A stretch of 60,115 nt of DNA from contig JAFYBJ010000037.1 in NCBI GenBank assembly GCA_017540265.1, positions 1 through 60,115 on the forward strand, given 5' to 3'. Of this stretch, positions 1 to 8,951 are shown piece after piece. Below the pieces are notes generated by a model. It did no database searches. It was given only the letters and a program-made list of their open reading frames with translations, and was not told the origin of the DNA. The translations under genes were made by a program, and so were the position numbers. The DNA comes from Lachnospiraceae bacterium. Its GTDB lineage: Bacteria > Bacillota > Clostridia > Lachnospirales > Lachnospiraceae. The number at the start of each line of letters is the position of its first letter. The first letter of the stretch is position 1.

Positions 1-90
1 ATGGTTTTTAAAGAAGACGGCAGCAAAGAAATACATTATAAAACCGATGAGCAAACAGGCTCTGATGATGAATGCTGCGATGTATTATAG
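1..90 (+). CDS. C-terminal end of an unidentified protein (partial)
   Basis: An open frame runs from the first base to a TAG stop at 88-90 and reads as an acidic, hydrophilic tail ending DDECCDVL. It opens with ATG at position 1, but nothing upstream is visible, so this is more likely the 3' end of a longer gene than a 29-residue gene. No domain can be recognised. About 120 bases of AT-rich non-coding sequence separate it from the next gene. Confidence 0.35.
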   Translation: MVFKEDGSKEIHYKTDEQTGSDDECCDVL

Positions 91-168
91 TGGTGATTAA
101 AGGGATAATTTATTAGGTGCTGTAAGTAATTATTTTTGAAGTTAATTTACCACCTTTTAACGATGAAA

Positions 169-189
169 CCCCCTTGAGCAGTTTGGGGG
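169..189 (+). terminator. Possible weak hairpin before the phosphatase gene
   Basis: Five C at 169-173 can pair with five G at 185-189 across an 11-base loop. Only a short CCTTTC follows, so this is a weak terminator or leader hairpin. It lies between the upstream tail and the phosphatase start codon. Confidence 0.25.
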
Positions 190-211
190 CCTTTCGTGAC
201 AGGAGATTTTT

Positions 212-700
212 ATGATTAAGATACTATTCATCTGCCACGGCAATATATGCCGTTCTACCATGGCAGAAAGTTTATTTACAGATATGGTTAAAAAACGCGG
301 GATTGAATCTTATTTTGAGATTGCCTCTGCTGCGACCAGCAGGGAAGAGATTGGAAACAGTCCGCACTACGGAACGGTAAACAAGCTTAAAAAAGAAGGC
401 ATACCTCTTATACCGCATCGCGCCGTACAGATGACGGTAAGGGATTATGCGTATTATGATTACCTTATCGGTATGGATACCAATAATATCCGGAATATGC
501 AGCGTATAGTTGGAGGAGATCCTGACGGAAAGATATATAAGCTGCTTTCTTTTGCAGATATGAACAGAGATGTTGCGGATCCCTGGTACACAGGTGATTT
601 CGATGCAACATACCGTGATCTGTGCATAGGGCTTGAAGGTATGCTTAAATACTTTGAAGAAAACAATATGATTATCACAGGGGGGCAGCAGCTAAGATGA
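212..700 (+). CDS. Low-molecular-weight protein-tyrosine phosphatase
   Basis: A 162-residue protein. The N-terminal P-loop CHGNICRS (about residues 8-15) matches the C-X5-R active site of the low-molecular-weight PTP fold, and DPWY near residues 122-125 supplies the general-acid Asp. The length is normal for the family. A good SD (AGGAG) lies 7 bases upstream of the ATG. The stop overlaps the start of the next gene, a GT4 glycosyltransferase. In Firmicutes such phosphatases often reverse tyrosine-kinase control of capsule or exopolysaccharide export, so this pair probably belongs to the end of a surface-polysaccharide locus extending left of the window. That role is inference; the enzyme class is firm. 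Confidence 0.9.
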   Translation: MIKILFICHGNICRSTMAESLFTDMVKKRGIESYFEIASAATSREEIGNSPHYGTVNKLKKEGIPLIPHRAVQMTVRDYAYYDYLIGMDTNNIRNMQRIVGGDPDGKIYKLLSFADMNRDVADPWYTGDFDATYRDLCIGLEGMLKYFEENNMIITGGQQLR

Positions 701-1857
701 TCAATATTTTATATTTACATGCGGGCGCTGAAATGTATGGTGCAGATAAAGTTATGTTTGATCTTATAAGAAATCTGGATAGGAAGAAGTATACGCCGTA
801 TGTGATACTTCCTACAGATGGAGTGCTGGTTAATGCCCTTAAAAAAGAAAAGGTTCATGTAATGGTGCTTCCATATCCCATAATGCGGAGAAAATATTTT
901 AATCCGAAAGGCATAATTCAATACGGGATAAATCTCATCAGGTATTCAAATGTGATATCCCGTATCGCAAAAAAATATAACATTACACTTATTCACACCA
1001 ATACGGCTGCTACACTGGAAGGAAGCTTTGTGAAAAAGAAACTTGGCATTCCGCAGCTTTGGGCGATACATGAGATTATTGTATCTCCTAAGATAATGTA
1101 TAAAGTAACAAGCAGGCTTATCTCGATATTTTCAGACAGAACTGTCACGGTATCAGAAGCTGCAAAGGATCATCTTGAAAAAAGCGGGTGTTTTAAAAAA
1201 GATAATATAAAAGTAATATATAACGGTGTTGACGTTCAAAGATTTTACCCGTCGGATTCAGGTATGGAATTCAGATCTGAACTTGGAATACCGGAAAAAG
1301 CGAAGATCATGGGAATGATAGGACGTGTAAACAGCTGGAAGGGTCAGGGAGATTTTTTAAGCGCAGCGGAAATCCTTCTTAAAAAATATGATGATATGTA
1401 CGCGGTTCTTGCAGGGTCGGTATTTGCAGGAGAGGAATGGAGAGAAGAAGAATTAAACAAACGCATCGCAGCTTCTCCGTACAGGGACCGCATAATAAAT
1501 CTCGGATACAGACCGGATACGGAGAATGTTTACAGACTATTTGATGTATTTGTCCTTCCAAGCACAAATCCGGATCCTCTTCCTACAGTCGTCCTTGAAG
1601 CGATGGCATGCGGAAAGCCTGTTGTTGCCTACCGTCATGGCGGTGTCTGTGAAATGGTTAAGGAAGGATATAACGGATTATTTGCAGATGTCTGTGATAC
1701 GGCAGACCTGGCAAAAAAAACAGAGACTGTTATTCGAAATGACAGTCTCTGTATTGAGATGGGTAAACATTCAAGAGAAAGACTTCTTGAAGAATTTTCC
1801 ATTGCAGCTTATGTTAAAAACTATTCAGCTGAATATGACCGGCTTGCGGGAATCTGA
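697..1857 (+). CDS. Family 4 glycosyltransferase (GT-B fold)
   Basis: A 386-residue cytosolic or membrane-associated retaining glycosyltransferase. The N-terminal half has HAGAEMYGADK near residues 8-18, typical of the acceptor domain. The C-terminal donor-binding half has GRVNSWKGQGDF and the LPTVVLEAMACGKPVVA segment. The usual E-X7-E motif is D-X7-E here (DPLPTVVLE), a variation found in some GT4 members. The start overlaps the phosphatase stop by 4 bases (ATGA), so the two are probably translationally coupled. It most likely transfers a hexose onto a lipid-linked or surface glycan; the substrate cannot be read from sequence. Confidence 0.88.
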   Translation: MINILYLHAGAEMYGADKVMFDLIRNLDRKKYTPYVILPTDGVLVNALKKEKVHVMVLPYPIMRRKYFNPKGIIQYGINLIRYSNVISRIAKKYNITLIHTNTAATLEGSFVKKKLGIPQLWAIHEIIVSPKIMYKVTSRLISIFSDRTVTVSEAAKDHLEKSGCFKKDNIKVIYNGVDVQRFYPSDSGMEFRSELGIPEKAKIMGMIGRVNSWKGQGDFLSAAEILLKKYDDMYAVLAGSVFAGEEWREEELNKRIAASPYRDRIINLGYRPDTENVYRLFDVFVLPSTNPDPLPTVVLEAMACGKPVVAYRHGGVCEMVKEGYNGLFADVCDTADLAKKTETVIRNDSLCIEMGKHSRERLLEEFSIAAYVKNYSAEYDRLAGI

Positions 1858-1863
1858 TCCATA

Positions 1864-2640
1864 TCAGAGGTTTCCGCAGAGGAAATCTTTGAGTATGCCC
1901 ACACTTTCACGTAGAAGATTGTTTGGAAGATATCTGCGTGAAGAAGCACCTGCTATACCGCATACATTCTTATATCCAAAGTGTTTTGCAATAGCCACTC
2001 CGCGGTAAACATGAAAATTATTTGTTACGATACCTATACTGTCATTTTCAATATCAAATAGTTTAGCGGAGAATTCAATGTTTTCTGCCGTGTTGCGTGA
2101 TCTTTCTTCCGTAAGTATACGGCTTTCATCTATACCTTTTTCTGTCATATATTTTTTCATCACAACAGCTTCTGGTGCAGGTTCATTCATACCCTGTCCA
2201 CCGGAAACCACTGCGATGGTTTCGGGATTTGCATTAAGATAATCGATTGCTGCTTCCAGTCTCCATTTTGTTACGGCTGAAGGACCGTTCTCTTTTACCT
2301 GCGCGCCGAGTACCACGATGTAATCAAGATCAGGTTTTCCTTTTTCACTAAAATGAGAAAAAACAAGTGTATGTGCTAAGATCATATAAACCATACAGAT
2401 TAAGATCAGTATACATCCGCTTATTCTTATCCACGAAGGGATCACGTTCCATTTATTCTTATGTGTTAAAAACGCGGAAAGCAAAAGCAGTGCGGCGATT
2501 GCAAACCATACAAGGAAAAAAGCTGTTCCGGAACGTATCATCCATATTGAAATACCATAGAAGATACATGCAAGTGATAGTATAAAAAGCAGTATAGTGA
2601 TCGCCATATGTTTTTTATTATTTCCTTTTTCTTTTTTCAT
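1864..2640 (-). CDS. YdcF/SanA/ElyC-type (DUF218) membrane protein
   Basis: A 258-residue protein. The N-terminal third has three hydrophobic segments (about residues 12-30, 36-56, 72-92) and the rest is a soluble DUF218-type domain. Family hallmarks are VVLGAQVKENGPSAV, VVSGGQGMNEPAPEA, the SRNTAEN motif, and IVTNNFHVYRG. Relatives include ElyC and SanA, which affect envelope integrity and vancomycin sensitivity in enterobacteria, but the biochemical activity is not settled. It converges on the GT4 gene with a 6-base gap. The hydrophobic start region and Lys-rich N-terminus support the ATG at 2640. Confidence 0.82.
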   Translation of the reverse strand: MKKEKGNNKKHMAITILLFILSLACIFYGISIWMIRSGTAFFLVWFAIAALLLLSAFLTHKNKWNVIPSWIRISGCILILICMVYMILAHTLVFSHFSEKGKPDLDYIVVLGAQVKENGPSAVTKWRLEAAIDYLNANPETIAVVSGGQGMNEPAPEAVVMKKYMTEKGIDESRILTEERSRNTAENIEFSAKLFDIENDSIGIVTNNFHVYRGVAIAKHFGYKNVCGIAGASSRRYLPNNLLRESVGILKDFLCGNL

Positions 2641-2663
2641 AAAACTGATTTACCTATTTACAG

Positions 2664-2699
2664 AAAAAACCATCCGGAAGACGTCGGATGGCTTTTTCT
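2664..2699 (-). terminator. Bidirectional intrinsic terminator after fprA
   Basis: A 7-bp GC-rich stem (CCATCCG at 2670-2676 with CGGATGG at 2685-2691) is flanked by an A-run on the left and TTTTT on the right, so it can terminate from either side. It sits between the 3' end of fprA and the start of the YdcF-like gene, both on the minus strand, and so separates them into two transcripts. Confidence 0.8.
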
Positions 2700-2781
2700 G
2701 AACTAAAGTTCTTTGCTGTTTATGGTTACAACTTGATTTTATTTATTCTCGTCCGATATGTCAATACGTTATTTAATAATT

Positions 2782-3954
2782 TTATTTCATTTCTTCTGCA
2801 AGAGCATCAAGTTTTGCCTGATCTGCAGCGGTAAATGCAGCTTTTAATGTAACGGTGTTTTCAGCAAAAGTGATATCCTTGCATCCTTCAAACATAGATT
2901 TCATAAGCTTTGCAGCCATAGGAGCCCAGGTTCCGTTTTCTATAAAACCTATTTTGCGTTTGCAGAAATTATGCTCTGTAAGTCTGTCGATAAAATCATG
3001 CATGAAAGGAAAGATACTTCCATTGTAAGTAGTAGTGGCAAGAATTATTTTTCCATAACGGAAAGCATCTTCAACGCATTCAGCTATATCTTCTCTTGCA
3101 AGATCATTTAATGCAACCTTCGGGCATCCTTTTTCAAGAAGGATTTTCTTTAATTCTTCGGCAGCTTTCTTTGTGTTTCCGTAAACAGAGGTGTAGAATA
3201 TTGCGGTTCCTTCCGTTTCTACTCCATAGGATGACCAGGTATCGTAAAGGCCGATATAATGTCCGAGATCTTCTTTAAGAACATAACCATGAAGAGGGCA
3301 GATGATATTTACTTCAAGGCCGGATAATTTTTTAAGAAGAGTCTGAACCTGCGGACCGAATTTTCCAACGATGCCGAAATAATATCTTCTTGCTTCGCAT
3401 TCCCATCCTTCCGGATCTTCCACATCATTTGCTCCGAATTTTCCGAATGCATCGGCACTGAAAAAAACCTTATCCGTACTTTCATAACTCATCATTACTT
3501 CAGGCCAGTGCACCATGGGTGCTGCAACAAAGTGAAGTTCATGTTTTCCGAGAGTTAAAGTATCACCTTCTTTTATCACCTGACGTCTGTCGGGATAGTC
3601 ATTTCCGTAAAAGGATTTCATATATCCGAAAGCCATCTGTGAAGATACAACGGTAAGTGAAGGATATTTATCCATTATGCGTACTATATTTGCGGAATGA
3701 TCCGGTTCCATATGATGTACTACCAGATAATCCGGGGTGCGGCCGCCAAGCTCCTTCTCAAGATTTGATATCCATGCATCTCCGAAACCTTCGTCTACCG
3801 TATCCATTACTGCGATCTTTTCGTCCATGATCACATATGAATTGTATGCCATACCTCTGGGCAGTATGTACTGTCCCTCAAAAAGATCGGTGGTATGATC
3901 GTCAACGCCGATATAACGTATATCATCTGTTACTGTCATGTCATAAAAACCCAT
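2782..3954 (-). CDS. fprA: Flavodiiron protein (A-type flavoprotein FprA)
   Basis: A 390-residue cytosolic oxygen or NO reductase. The N-terminal metallo-beta-lactamase-like domain carries the diiron ligands, with HMEPDH (H-x-E-x-D-H) and PLHG visible. The C-terminal flavodoxin domain starts near residue 250 (IFYTSVYGNTKKAAEELKK), as in standard two-domain FDPs; there is no fused rubredoxin. The frame is open six residues further upstream, but an SD (GAGG) lies 6 bases before the ATG at 3954, so that start is preferred. The gene probably protects an anaerobe against O2 or NO. It is divergent from cbiP, and a 12-bp perfect palindrome lies in its upstream region. Confidence 0.92.
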   Translation of the reverse strand: MGFYDMTVTDDIRYIGVDDHTTDLFEGQYILPRGMAYNSYVIMDEKIAVMDTVDEGFGDAWISNLEKELGGRTPDYLVVHHMEPDHSANIVRIMDKYPSLTVVSSQMAFGYMKSFYGNDYPDRRQVIKEGDTLTLGKHELHFVAAPMVHWPEVMMSYESTDKVFFSADAFGKFGANDVEDPEGWECEARRYYFGIVGKFGPQVQTLLKKLSGLEVNIICPLHGYVLKEDLGHYIGLYDTWSSYGVETEGTAIFYTSVYGNTKKAAEELKKILLEKGCPKVALNDLAREDIAECVEDAFRYGKIILATTTYNGSIFPFMHDFIDRLTEHNFCKRKIGFIENGTWAPMAAKLMKSMFEGCKDITFAENTVTLKAAFTAADQAKLDALAEEMK

Positions 3955-3982
3955 AATCTGCCTCGCTTTCATTTTTTATTTG

Positions 3983-3994
3983 TATGATATCATA
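3983..3994. promoter_or_regulatory. 12-bp palindrome upstream of fprA
   Basis: TATGATATCATA is a perfect palindrome 29 bases upstream of the fprA start codon and inside the likely fprA promoter. It could be an operator for a dimeric regulator. No known consensus was matched with certainty, and AT-rich palindromes of this size can occur by chance. Confidence 0.3.
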
Positions 3995-4051
3995 TCTGTC
4001 GGTTCTTTTCATGGATAATGTGGTATTTTGTACCTTTTGACTCTGATAATC

Positions 4052-4060
4052 TGATATAAT
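4052..4060 (+). promoter_or_regulatory. Extended -10 promoter for the cbiP operon, probably leaderless
   Basis: TGATATAAT matches the TGnTATAAT extended -10 consensus exactly and ends 8 bases before the cbiP ATG at 4069. Transcription would start at or next to the A of the start codon. There is no Shine-Dalgarno sequence before the ATG, which fits a leaderless message. A TTGACT hexamer (4037-4042) is too close to serve as -35 for this -10. Confidence 0.55.
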
Positions 4061-4068
4061 TTATTACC

Positions 4069-5556
4069 ATGAAAGCTACAAAATGCGTAATGATACAGGG
4101 TACAATGTCGGGGGCGGGTAAAAGCCTGCTTACTGCCGGCTTGTGCCGTCTTTTTTATAATGACGGATACAGGGTGATGCCCTTTAAATCGCAGAATATG
4201 GCACTCAATTCTTTTATCACAAAGGATGGTCTGGAGATAGGAAGGGCGCAGGCGATGCAGGCCGAGGCCGCAAAGACAGAGCCTTCCGTATATATGAATC
4301 CCATTTTATTAAAGCCTGTAACAGATACCGGTTCCCAGGTGATAGTAAACGGTGAAGTGGTAGGAAATATGAAGGCTGCGGAATATTATCTGTATAAGAA
4401 AGAATTGATCCCGTATATAATCGCAGCCTTTAAAGAACTTGAGAAAAAAGCAGATATCATAGTGATGGAAGGTGCCGGATCACCGGCGGAAATAAATCTG
4501 CGCGAAAATGATATCGTGAATATGGGTATGGCAGAGCTTGTGGATGCGCCGGTGCTTCTTGCAGGCGATATAGACCGCGGCGGTGTATTTGCGCAGCTGC
4601 TTGGCACAGTGGAACTTCTTAGACCTGAGGAAAGAAAGAGAGTTAAAGGCTTTATCATAAACAAGTTCAGAGGAGATGTGAAACTTTTAGAGACCGGCCT
4701 TAGGATGATAGAAGAAAGATGCGGGATACCGGTATTAGGTGTAGTGCCTTATACGGATCTAAGATTTGATGATGAAGACAGCCTGAGTGAAAGGTTTAAA
4801 AAAAGGAAAGCGGATGCTCTTATTGATATTGCGGTCATAAGATTTCCTCATATTTCAAATTTTACAGATCTGGATGTTTTTGAAAATTACGATGCGGTAT
4901 CCGTCAGGTATATTTCCTCACTTGATGAACTGGGACATCCGGATATGATAATCCTTCCCGGAAGTAAAAATACGATAGGAGATCTGCTCTGGTTCAGACA
5001 AAGCGGACTTGAAGCGGCTGTAAAGCATGCTGCACAGAAGCTGCCTGTATTCGGAATATGCGGCGGATACCAGATGCTTGGAATGGAAATAAGCGATCCT
5101 GAAGGTGTTGAGGGAAATGTAAAAATAATCCGCGGCATGGAGCTGTTAAACCACAGCACTGAGCTGCTTTCATTAAAGACAAGAAAACAGGTTAATGAGA
5201 AAGCTGCATTTCCTGCGGGTATATTTGAATCACTGGGAGAAAAAGATATCACCGGATATGAGATACATATGGGAAAAAGTGACGGGGATGCACTCATATG
5301 CAGCGATGGGGGAAACGTGTACGGAAGCTATGTTCACGGGCTGTTTGATGAAGATGGTATTGCATTTGACATCCTTTCCGTACTGGCAGAAAGAAAAGGA
5401 ACAGTACTTCCGGATACTTCTTTAAAAAATACCGGGCATAATGCATTGAAGGAAAAAAACTATGACAGCTTTGCAAAGATACTTAAGGAAAGCCTGGATA
5501 TGGAAAGAATATATGAAATTTTGAAAAATGTGAGGTATGCGGATGGAAGAGCTTAA
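4069..5556 (+). CDS. cbiP: Cobyric acid synthase (glutamine-dependent amidase)
   Basis: A 495-residue enzyme that amidates positions b, d, e and g of adenosylcobyrinic acid a,c-diamide. The N-terminal dethiobiotin-synthetase-like ATPase domain has GTMSGAGKS at residues 11-19 and [15 protein letters not shown]. The C-terminal class I glutamine amidotransferase domain has the nucleophile Cys in [11 protein letters not shown] and the catalytic His region in YVHGLFD. Length is standard. It is the first gene of the run cbiP-cbiC-cbiD-cbiFG-cbiH-cbiJE-cbiT, all tightly spaced or overlapping. No leader riboswitch can fit in the 114 bases to divergent fprA. Confidence 0.96.
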   Translation: MKATKCVMIQGTMSGAGKSLLTAGLCRLFYNDGYRVMPFKSQNMALNSFITKDGLEIGRAQAMQAEAAKTEPSVYMNPILLKPVTDTGSQVIVNGEVVGNMKAAEYYLYKKELIPYIIAAFKELEKKADIIVMEGAGSPAEINLRENDIVNMGMAELVDAPVLLAGDIDRGGVFAQLLGTVELLRPEERKRVKGFIINKFRGDVKLLETGLRMIEERCGIPVLGVVPYTDLRFDDEDSLSERFKKRKADALIDIAVIRFPHISNFTDLDVFENYDAVSVRYISSLDELGHPDMIILPGSKNTIGDLLWFRQSGLEAAVKHAAQKLPVFGICGGYQMLGMEISDPEGVEGNVKIIRGMELLNHSTELLSLKTRKQVNEKAAFPAGIFESLGEKDITGYEIHMGKSDGDALICSDGGNVYGSYVHGLFDEDGIAFDILSVLAERKGTVLPDTSLKNTGHNALKEKNYDSFAKILKESLDMERIYEILKNVRYADGRA

Positions 5557-6181
5557 ACCTCTGGATATAGAAAAAAGAAGTTTCGGGATAATCGATAAGG
5601 AGCTTAAGGAAAAAAATATCATCCTTCCCGCAGACCGTGAGAATATCATAAAGAGAGTGATACATGCCAGCGCGGATTTTGAATATGCCGATACCATGTA
5701 TTTTTCCAATGGTGCGGCAGAGAGAGCAAAAGAGCTTCTTTTAAGCGGATGCATAATAGTGACGGATACGAATATGGCTTTTTCCGGAATAAACAAAAAG
5801 ACACTTACGGAGCTTGGCTGTGAGGCGTATTGTTTTATGAATGATGAAGGGATAGCAGAGAGCTCAAAGAAAACGGGAAAGACCAGGGCATATCTTTCGA
5901 TGCATCATGCCGTTAAATTATTTAAAGGAAAAAAAGTCATGTTTGTTTCAGGTAATGCACCTACGGCACTCATCGCTTTAAAAGAGATATATGATGAAAA
6001 AACATACAGACCGGATTTTATCATCGGGGTGCCGGTAGGCTTTGTGAATGTTGTTGAAGCAAAAGAAATGATAATGGAAACAGATATTCCCTGCATAATA
6101 AATAAAGGACGTAAGGGCGGCAGCAATATAGCCGCTGCAATAGTTAACGCCCTTATGTATGAGCTAAAGAGAGTGGTATGA
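5543..6181 (+). CDS. cbiC: Cobalt-precorrin-8 methylmutase
   Basis: A 212-residue enzyme that moves the C11 methyl to C12, turning cobalt-precorrin-8 into cobyrinic acid. Recognised by the N-terminal I-E-KRSFGII segment, [11 protein letters not shown] with the conserved catalytic-region His (about residue 41), the internal [10 protein letters not shown], and [16 protein letters not shown]. The frame also has an ATG at 5537, but the TGAGG SD ends only one base before it. The ATG at 5543 gives a normal 7-base spacing and is preferred. The start overlaps the cbiP 3' end. Confidence 0.95.
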   Translation: MEELKPLDIEKRSFGIIDKELKEKNIILPADRENIIKRVIHASADFEYADTMYFSNGAAERAKELLLSGCIIVTDTNMAFSGINKKTLTELGCEAYCFMNDEGIAESSKKTGKTRAYLSMHHAVKLFKGKKVMFVSGNAPTALIALKEIYDEKTYRPDFIIGVPVGFVNVVEAKEMIMETDIPCIINKGRKGGSNIAAAIVNALMYELKRVV

Positions 6182-7293
6182 GATACGGTTTTACAACAGG
6201 AAGCGCTGCTGCGGCTGCTGCAAAGGCAGCGGCATTTATGCTTCTTTCGGGGAAGGAAAAAACCACTGTTGAGATAATGACCCCGAAGGGAATACTTTAC
6301 AATGCAAAGATAAATAATATATGTCTGAAAGAAAATGAGGCCTCATGCAGTGTGACAAAGGATGGAGGAGATGATCCCGATATCACTGACGGTATGGAAA
6401 TATATGCGGAAGTTTCTTTTTCTGACAGCGATGAGACAGAGATAAAGGGCGGCAAAGGCATAGGTACCGTAACAAAGCCGGGGCTTGACCAGCCCGTAGG
6501 AGAAGCTGCGATAAATCATGTGCCACGTGCGATGATAAGGGCTGCTGTATCGGAAGTGGCGGAAATATTTGATCATAAGGGTGGATTTACGGTGACGATA
6601 TCAGCGCCGGCGGGAGAAGAACTGGCGGCAAAAACCTTTAATCCAAAGCTGGGTATAGAGGGCGGTATTTCTATAATAGGAACAAGCGGTATCGTGGAGC
6701 CCATGAGTTCCGATGCTCTTATAGAAACCATAAGGCTTGAGCTTAAGCAGAAGAGAGCATTAGGTGATGAAAATGTGATAGTCGCGCCGGGAAATTACGG
6801 ACAGGATTATATAAAAGAGCATCTGGGATATGATATAGATAAAAGCGTGAAGTGCAGTAATTTCATAGGTATTACAATAGATATGGCGGCAGAGCTTGGC
6901 TTTAAGAAGTTTTTCATGATAGGTCATATAGGAAAACTCATAAAGCTTTCAGGCGGGATCATGAACACTCACTCGAAAGAAGGTGACTGCAGGATGGAGC
7001 TTATGTCGGCATTTGCGCTAAAGGCCGGAGCTGACAGGGAGACAGCCCTTAAACTTCTGGAACAGGTATCTACGGAAGCTGCTGTCGGAGTTCTTAAGGA
7101 AAAAAATGTTCTTAAAGAAACTATGGAGCTTGTGATGGAAAGCATCGCTTTTCATATGCAGAAACGGGCAGGCGGTCAGATGAAGACAGAGTGTCTTGTA
7201 TTCGATAATATAAACGGTGAGCTGGGAAGGACAAAAGGTGTGAACGAATGGTTTACTTTACAGGCGCGGGAAGCGGAGCAAAAGACCTTATAA
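6178..7293 (+). CDS. cbiD: Cobalt-precorrin-5B C1-methyltransferase
   Basis: A 371-residue SAM-dependent methyltransferase of the CbiD family, which adds the C1 methyl in the anaerobic pathway only. The start [17 protein letters not shown] is the family hallmark, followed by VTKDGGDDPDITDG, GIGTVTKPGL and IIGTSGIVEPMS. A GHIGK segment appears near residue 260. It overlaps cbiC by 4 bases (ATGA). The final 46 bases overlap the start of the cbiFG fusion gene in another frame. Confidence 0.95.
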   Translation: MRYGFTTGSAAAAAAKAAAFMLLSGKEKTTVEIMTPKGILYNAKINNICLKENEASCSVTKDGGDDPDITDGMEIYAEVSFSDSDETEIKGGKGIGTVTKPGLDQPVGEAAINHVPRAMIRAAVSEVAEIFDHKGGFTVTISAPAGEELAAKTFNPKLGIEGGISIIGTSGIVEPMSSDALIETIRLELKQKRALGDENVIVAPGNYGQDYIKEHLGYDIDKSVKCSNFIGITIDMAAELGFKKFFMIGHIGKLIKLSGGIMNTHSKEGDCRMELMSAFALKAGADRETALKLLEQVSTEAAVGVLKEKNVLKETMELVMESIAFHMQKRAGGQMKTECLVFDNINGELGRTKGVNEWFTLQAREAEQKTL

Positions 7294-8951
7294 CAGTAAG
7301 AGGTAAGGAACTGCTTGAAAAGGCGGATGTGGTGATATATGCCGGATCCCTTGTGAATCCTGCGCTCCTGGAATACTGCAAAAAAGAAGTCAGGCTTTAC
7401 GACAGCGCTTTTCTTAATCTTGAGGAAACAACGGAGATAATAAAAAATGCCGAGGAAAAGGGTCTGGTCACCGTGCGTCTTCATACAGGAGAACCTTCAC
7501 TTTACGGCGCTGTAAGAGAACAGATGGATGCCCTTGATAAAGCCGGGATAAACTATGAAAGCTGTCCCGGTGTTACCGCATGCTTTGCTGCAGCTGCATC
7601 TCTGGATCTTGAGTATACTCTTCCTGATGTTTCCCAGACCCTGATAATAAGCCGCATGGAAGGAAGAACAAAGGTGCCGGAGGGAGAAAGCATACGGCTT
7701 CTTGCTTCTCATAAAGCATCTATGGCCATATATCTCAGCACGGGCCTGATACCTGAGCTGGTAAGAGAATTAAGAGCCGGCGGATATGATGATGAAACAC
7801 CGGCTGCTATTGTATATAAAGCCAGCTGGCCGGAAGAGGAAAAATATATATGCACGGTAGGAAGTCTGGATAAAACCGCAAAAGAGCATGATTTAAAAAA
7901 GACGGCGGTAATACTGGTGGGAGATTTTATAAATAAAAAAGCTGCAGTTTCAAGATTATATGCAAAAGAGTTTGAGACGGGTTTCAGAAAAAATAAAGAA
8001 AAAAAATACGGGGAGCTTGCAGTTGCAGCTTTTTCGGAGAAGGGACGTGAGCTTGCAAAAAGTCTTGAGCCGTATTTTACAAAGATTGTTTATTATTTAA
8101 ATGATATAAAACAGTTTTCCGAAACGCAGTTTAAACAAAGACGTCCGCTTCTTTTTATAGGTGCCGCAGGCATAGCTGTAAGAAGTATAGCAGGATGTAT
8201 TTCCGATAAACTTAAAGATATCCCCGTGCTTGTGATGGATGAGAGGGGAAAGCATGTGATACCGGTTCTTTCGGGACATATGGGCGGTGCAAATGAACTT
8301 GCGGAATACATAGCGGGAAAGACAGGTGCAATACCCGTACTTACTACAGGGACAGATGTAAACGGATCCTTTGCGGCTGATATATTTGCAAAAAAGAATT
8401 ATCTGAAGATAAAAGACAGAAAAGATATTGAGAGAGCCAATTCCAAAAGCCTAAGAGGTGAAACTGTAAGGATAAAGATCACCGGAAAGACAAAGCTTCC
8501 CGAAGGAGACGGATATATTTTTACGGAAACGGATGAAGATATTGAACTGACTCCCAAAAGGTTTGCTGTGGGCATGGGATGTAAAAAGGGAAAGAACTTT
8601 GAGGATCTGAATGATCTTTACGAAAGGATATTAAGGGAATGCGGAATAGATAAAGAGGATGTAGCTGCCATAGTATCTGCAAAAGTGAAGGAAGAAGAAG
8701 CAGGACTTATAAGACTTGCGCAGTATCATGCAGTTAACTTTGAGACATATCCTTCTGAAGAACTTGAAAAGCTTGAAGGTAGATTTTCCGCTTCCGGTTT
8801 TGTAAAAGAAAAAACGGGAACCGATAATGTATGTGAACGGGCAGCTGTATATTTCTGTTCAAAAATATGTAAGGATGAATATAAACTTATATTAAAAAAA
8901 TATGCCGAAAACGGAATGACCATAGCAATAGCTGAAAGGATATTTGAATGA
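7248..8951 (+). CDS. cbiFG: CbiF-CbiG fusion: cobalt-precorrin-4 methyltransferase / cobalt-precorrin-5A hydrolase
   Basis: A 567-residue two-domain protein. Residues 1-245 are CbiF (MVYFTGAGSGAKDLITVRG, YAGSLVNPALLEY, VRLHTGEPSLYGA, YESCPGVTACFAAAA), which methylates C11. Residues from about 254 to the end are CbiG (LFIGAAGIAVRSIAG, VLSGHMGGANELAEYIA, TTGTDVNG, then the C-terminal GMGCKKG domain), which opens the ring and releases acetaldehyde. The two catalyse consecutive steps, so the fusion makes biochemical sense. The GTPG-type SAM loop reads GAGSG rather than the common GAGPG. The start overlaps cbiD by 46 bases; an AAAGGTG SD supports it. Confidence 0.93.
   Translation: MVYFTGAGSGAKDLITVRGKELLEKADVVIYAGSLVNPALLEYCKKEVRLYDSAFLNLEETTEIIKNAEEKGLVTVRLHTGEPSLYGAVREQMDALDKAGINYESCPGVTACFAAAASLDLEYTLPDVSQTLIISRMEGRTKVPEGESIRLLASHKASMAIYLSTGLIPELVRELRAGGYDDETPAAIVYKASWPEEEKYICTVGSLDKTAKEHDLKKTAVILVGDFINKKAAVSRLYAKEFETGFRKNKEKKYGELAVAAFSEKGRELAKSLEPYFTKIVYYLNDIKQFSETQFKQRRPLLFIGAAGIAVRSIAGCISDKLKDIPVLVMDERGKHVIPVLSGHMGGANELAEYIAGKTGAIPVLTTGTDVNGSFAADIFAKKNYLKIKDRKDIERANSKSLRGETVRIKITGKTKLPEGDGYIFTETDEDIELTPKRFAVGMGCKKGKNFEDLNDLYERILRECGIDKEDVAAIVSAKVKEEEAGLIRLAQYHAVNFETYPSEELEKLEGRFSASGFVKEKTGTDNVCERAAVYFCSKICKDEYKLILKKYAENGMTIAIAERIFE

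Noticed and set aside
1526-2008. 160-residue plus-strand frame overlapping the GT4 3' end and the YdcF-like gene
   Set aside because: It is out of frame with the glycosyltransferase motifs and antisense to the DUF218-type domain; no SD or domain supports it.
4037-4065. TTGACT-17-TTTATT as the cbiP promoter
   Set aside because: The -10 is poor and would place the start inside the coding region. The exact extended -10 at 4052-4060 is the better candidate.
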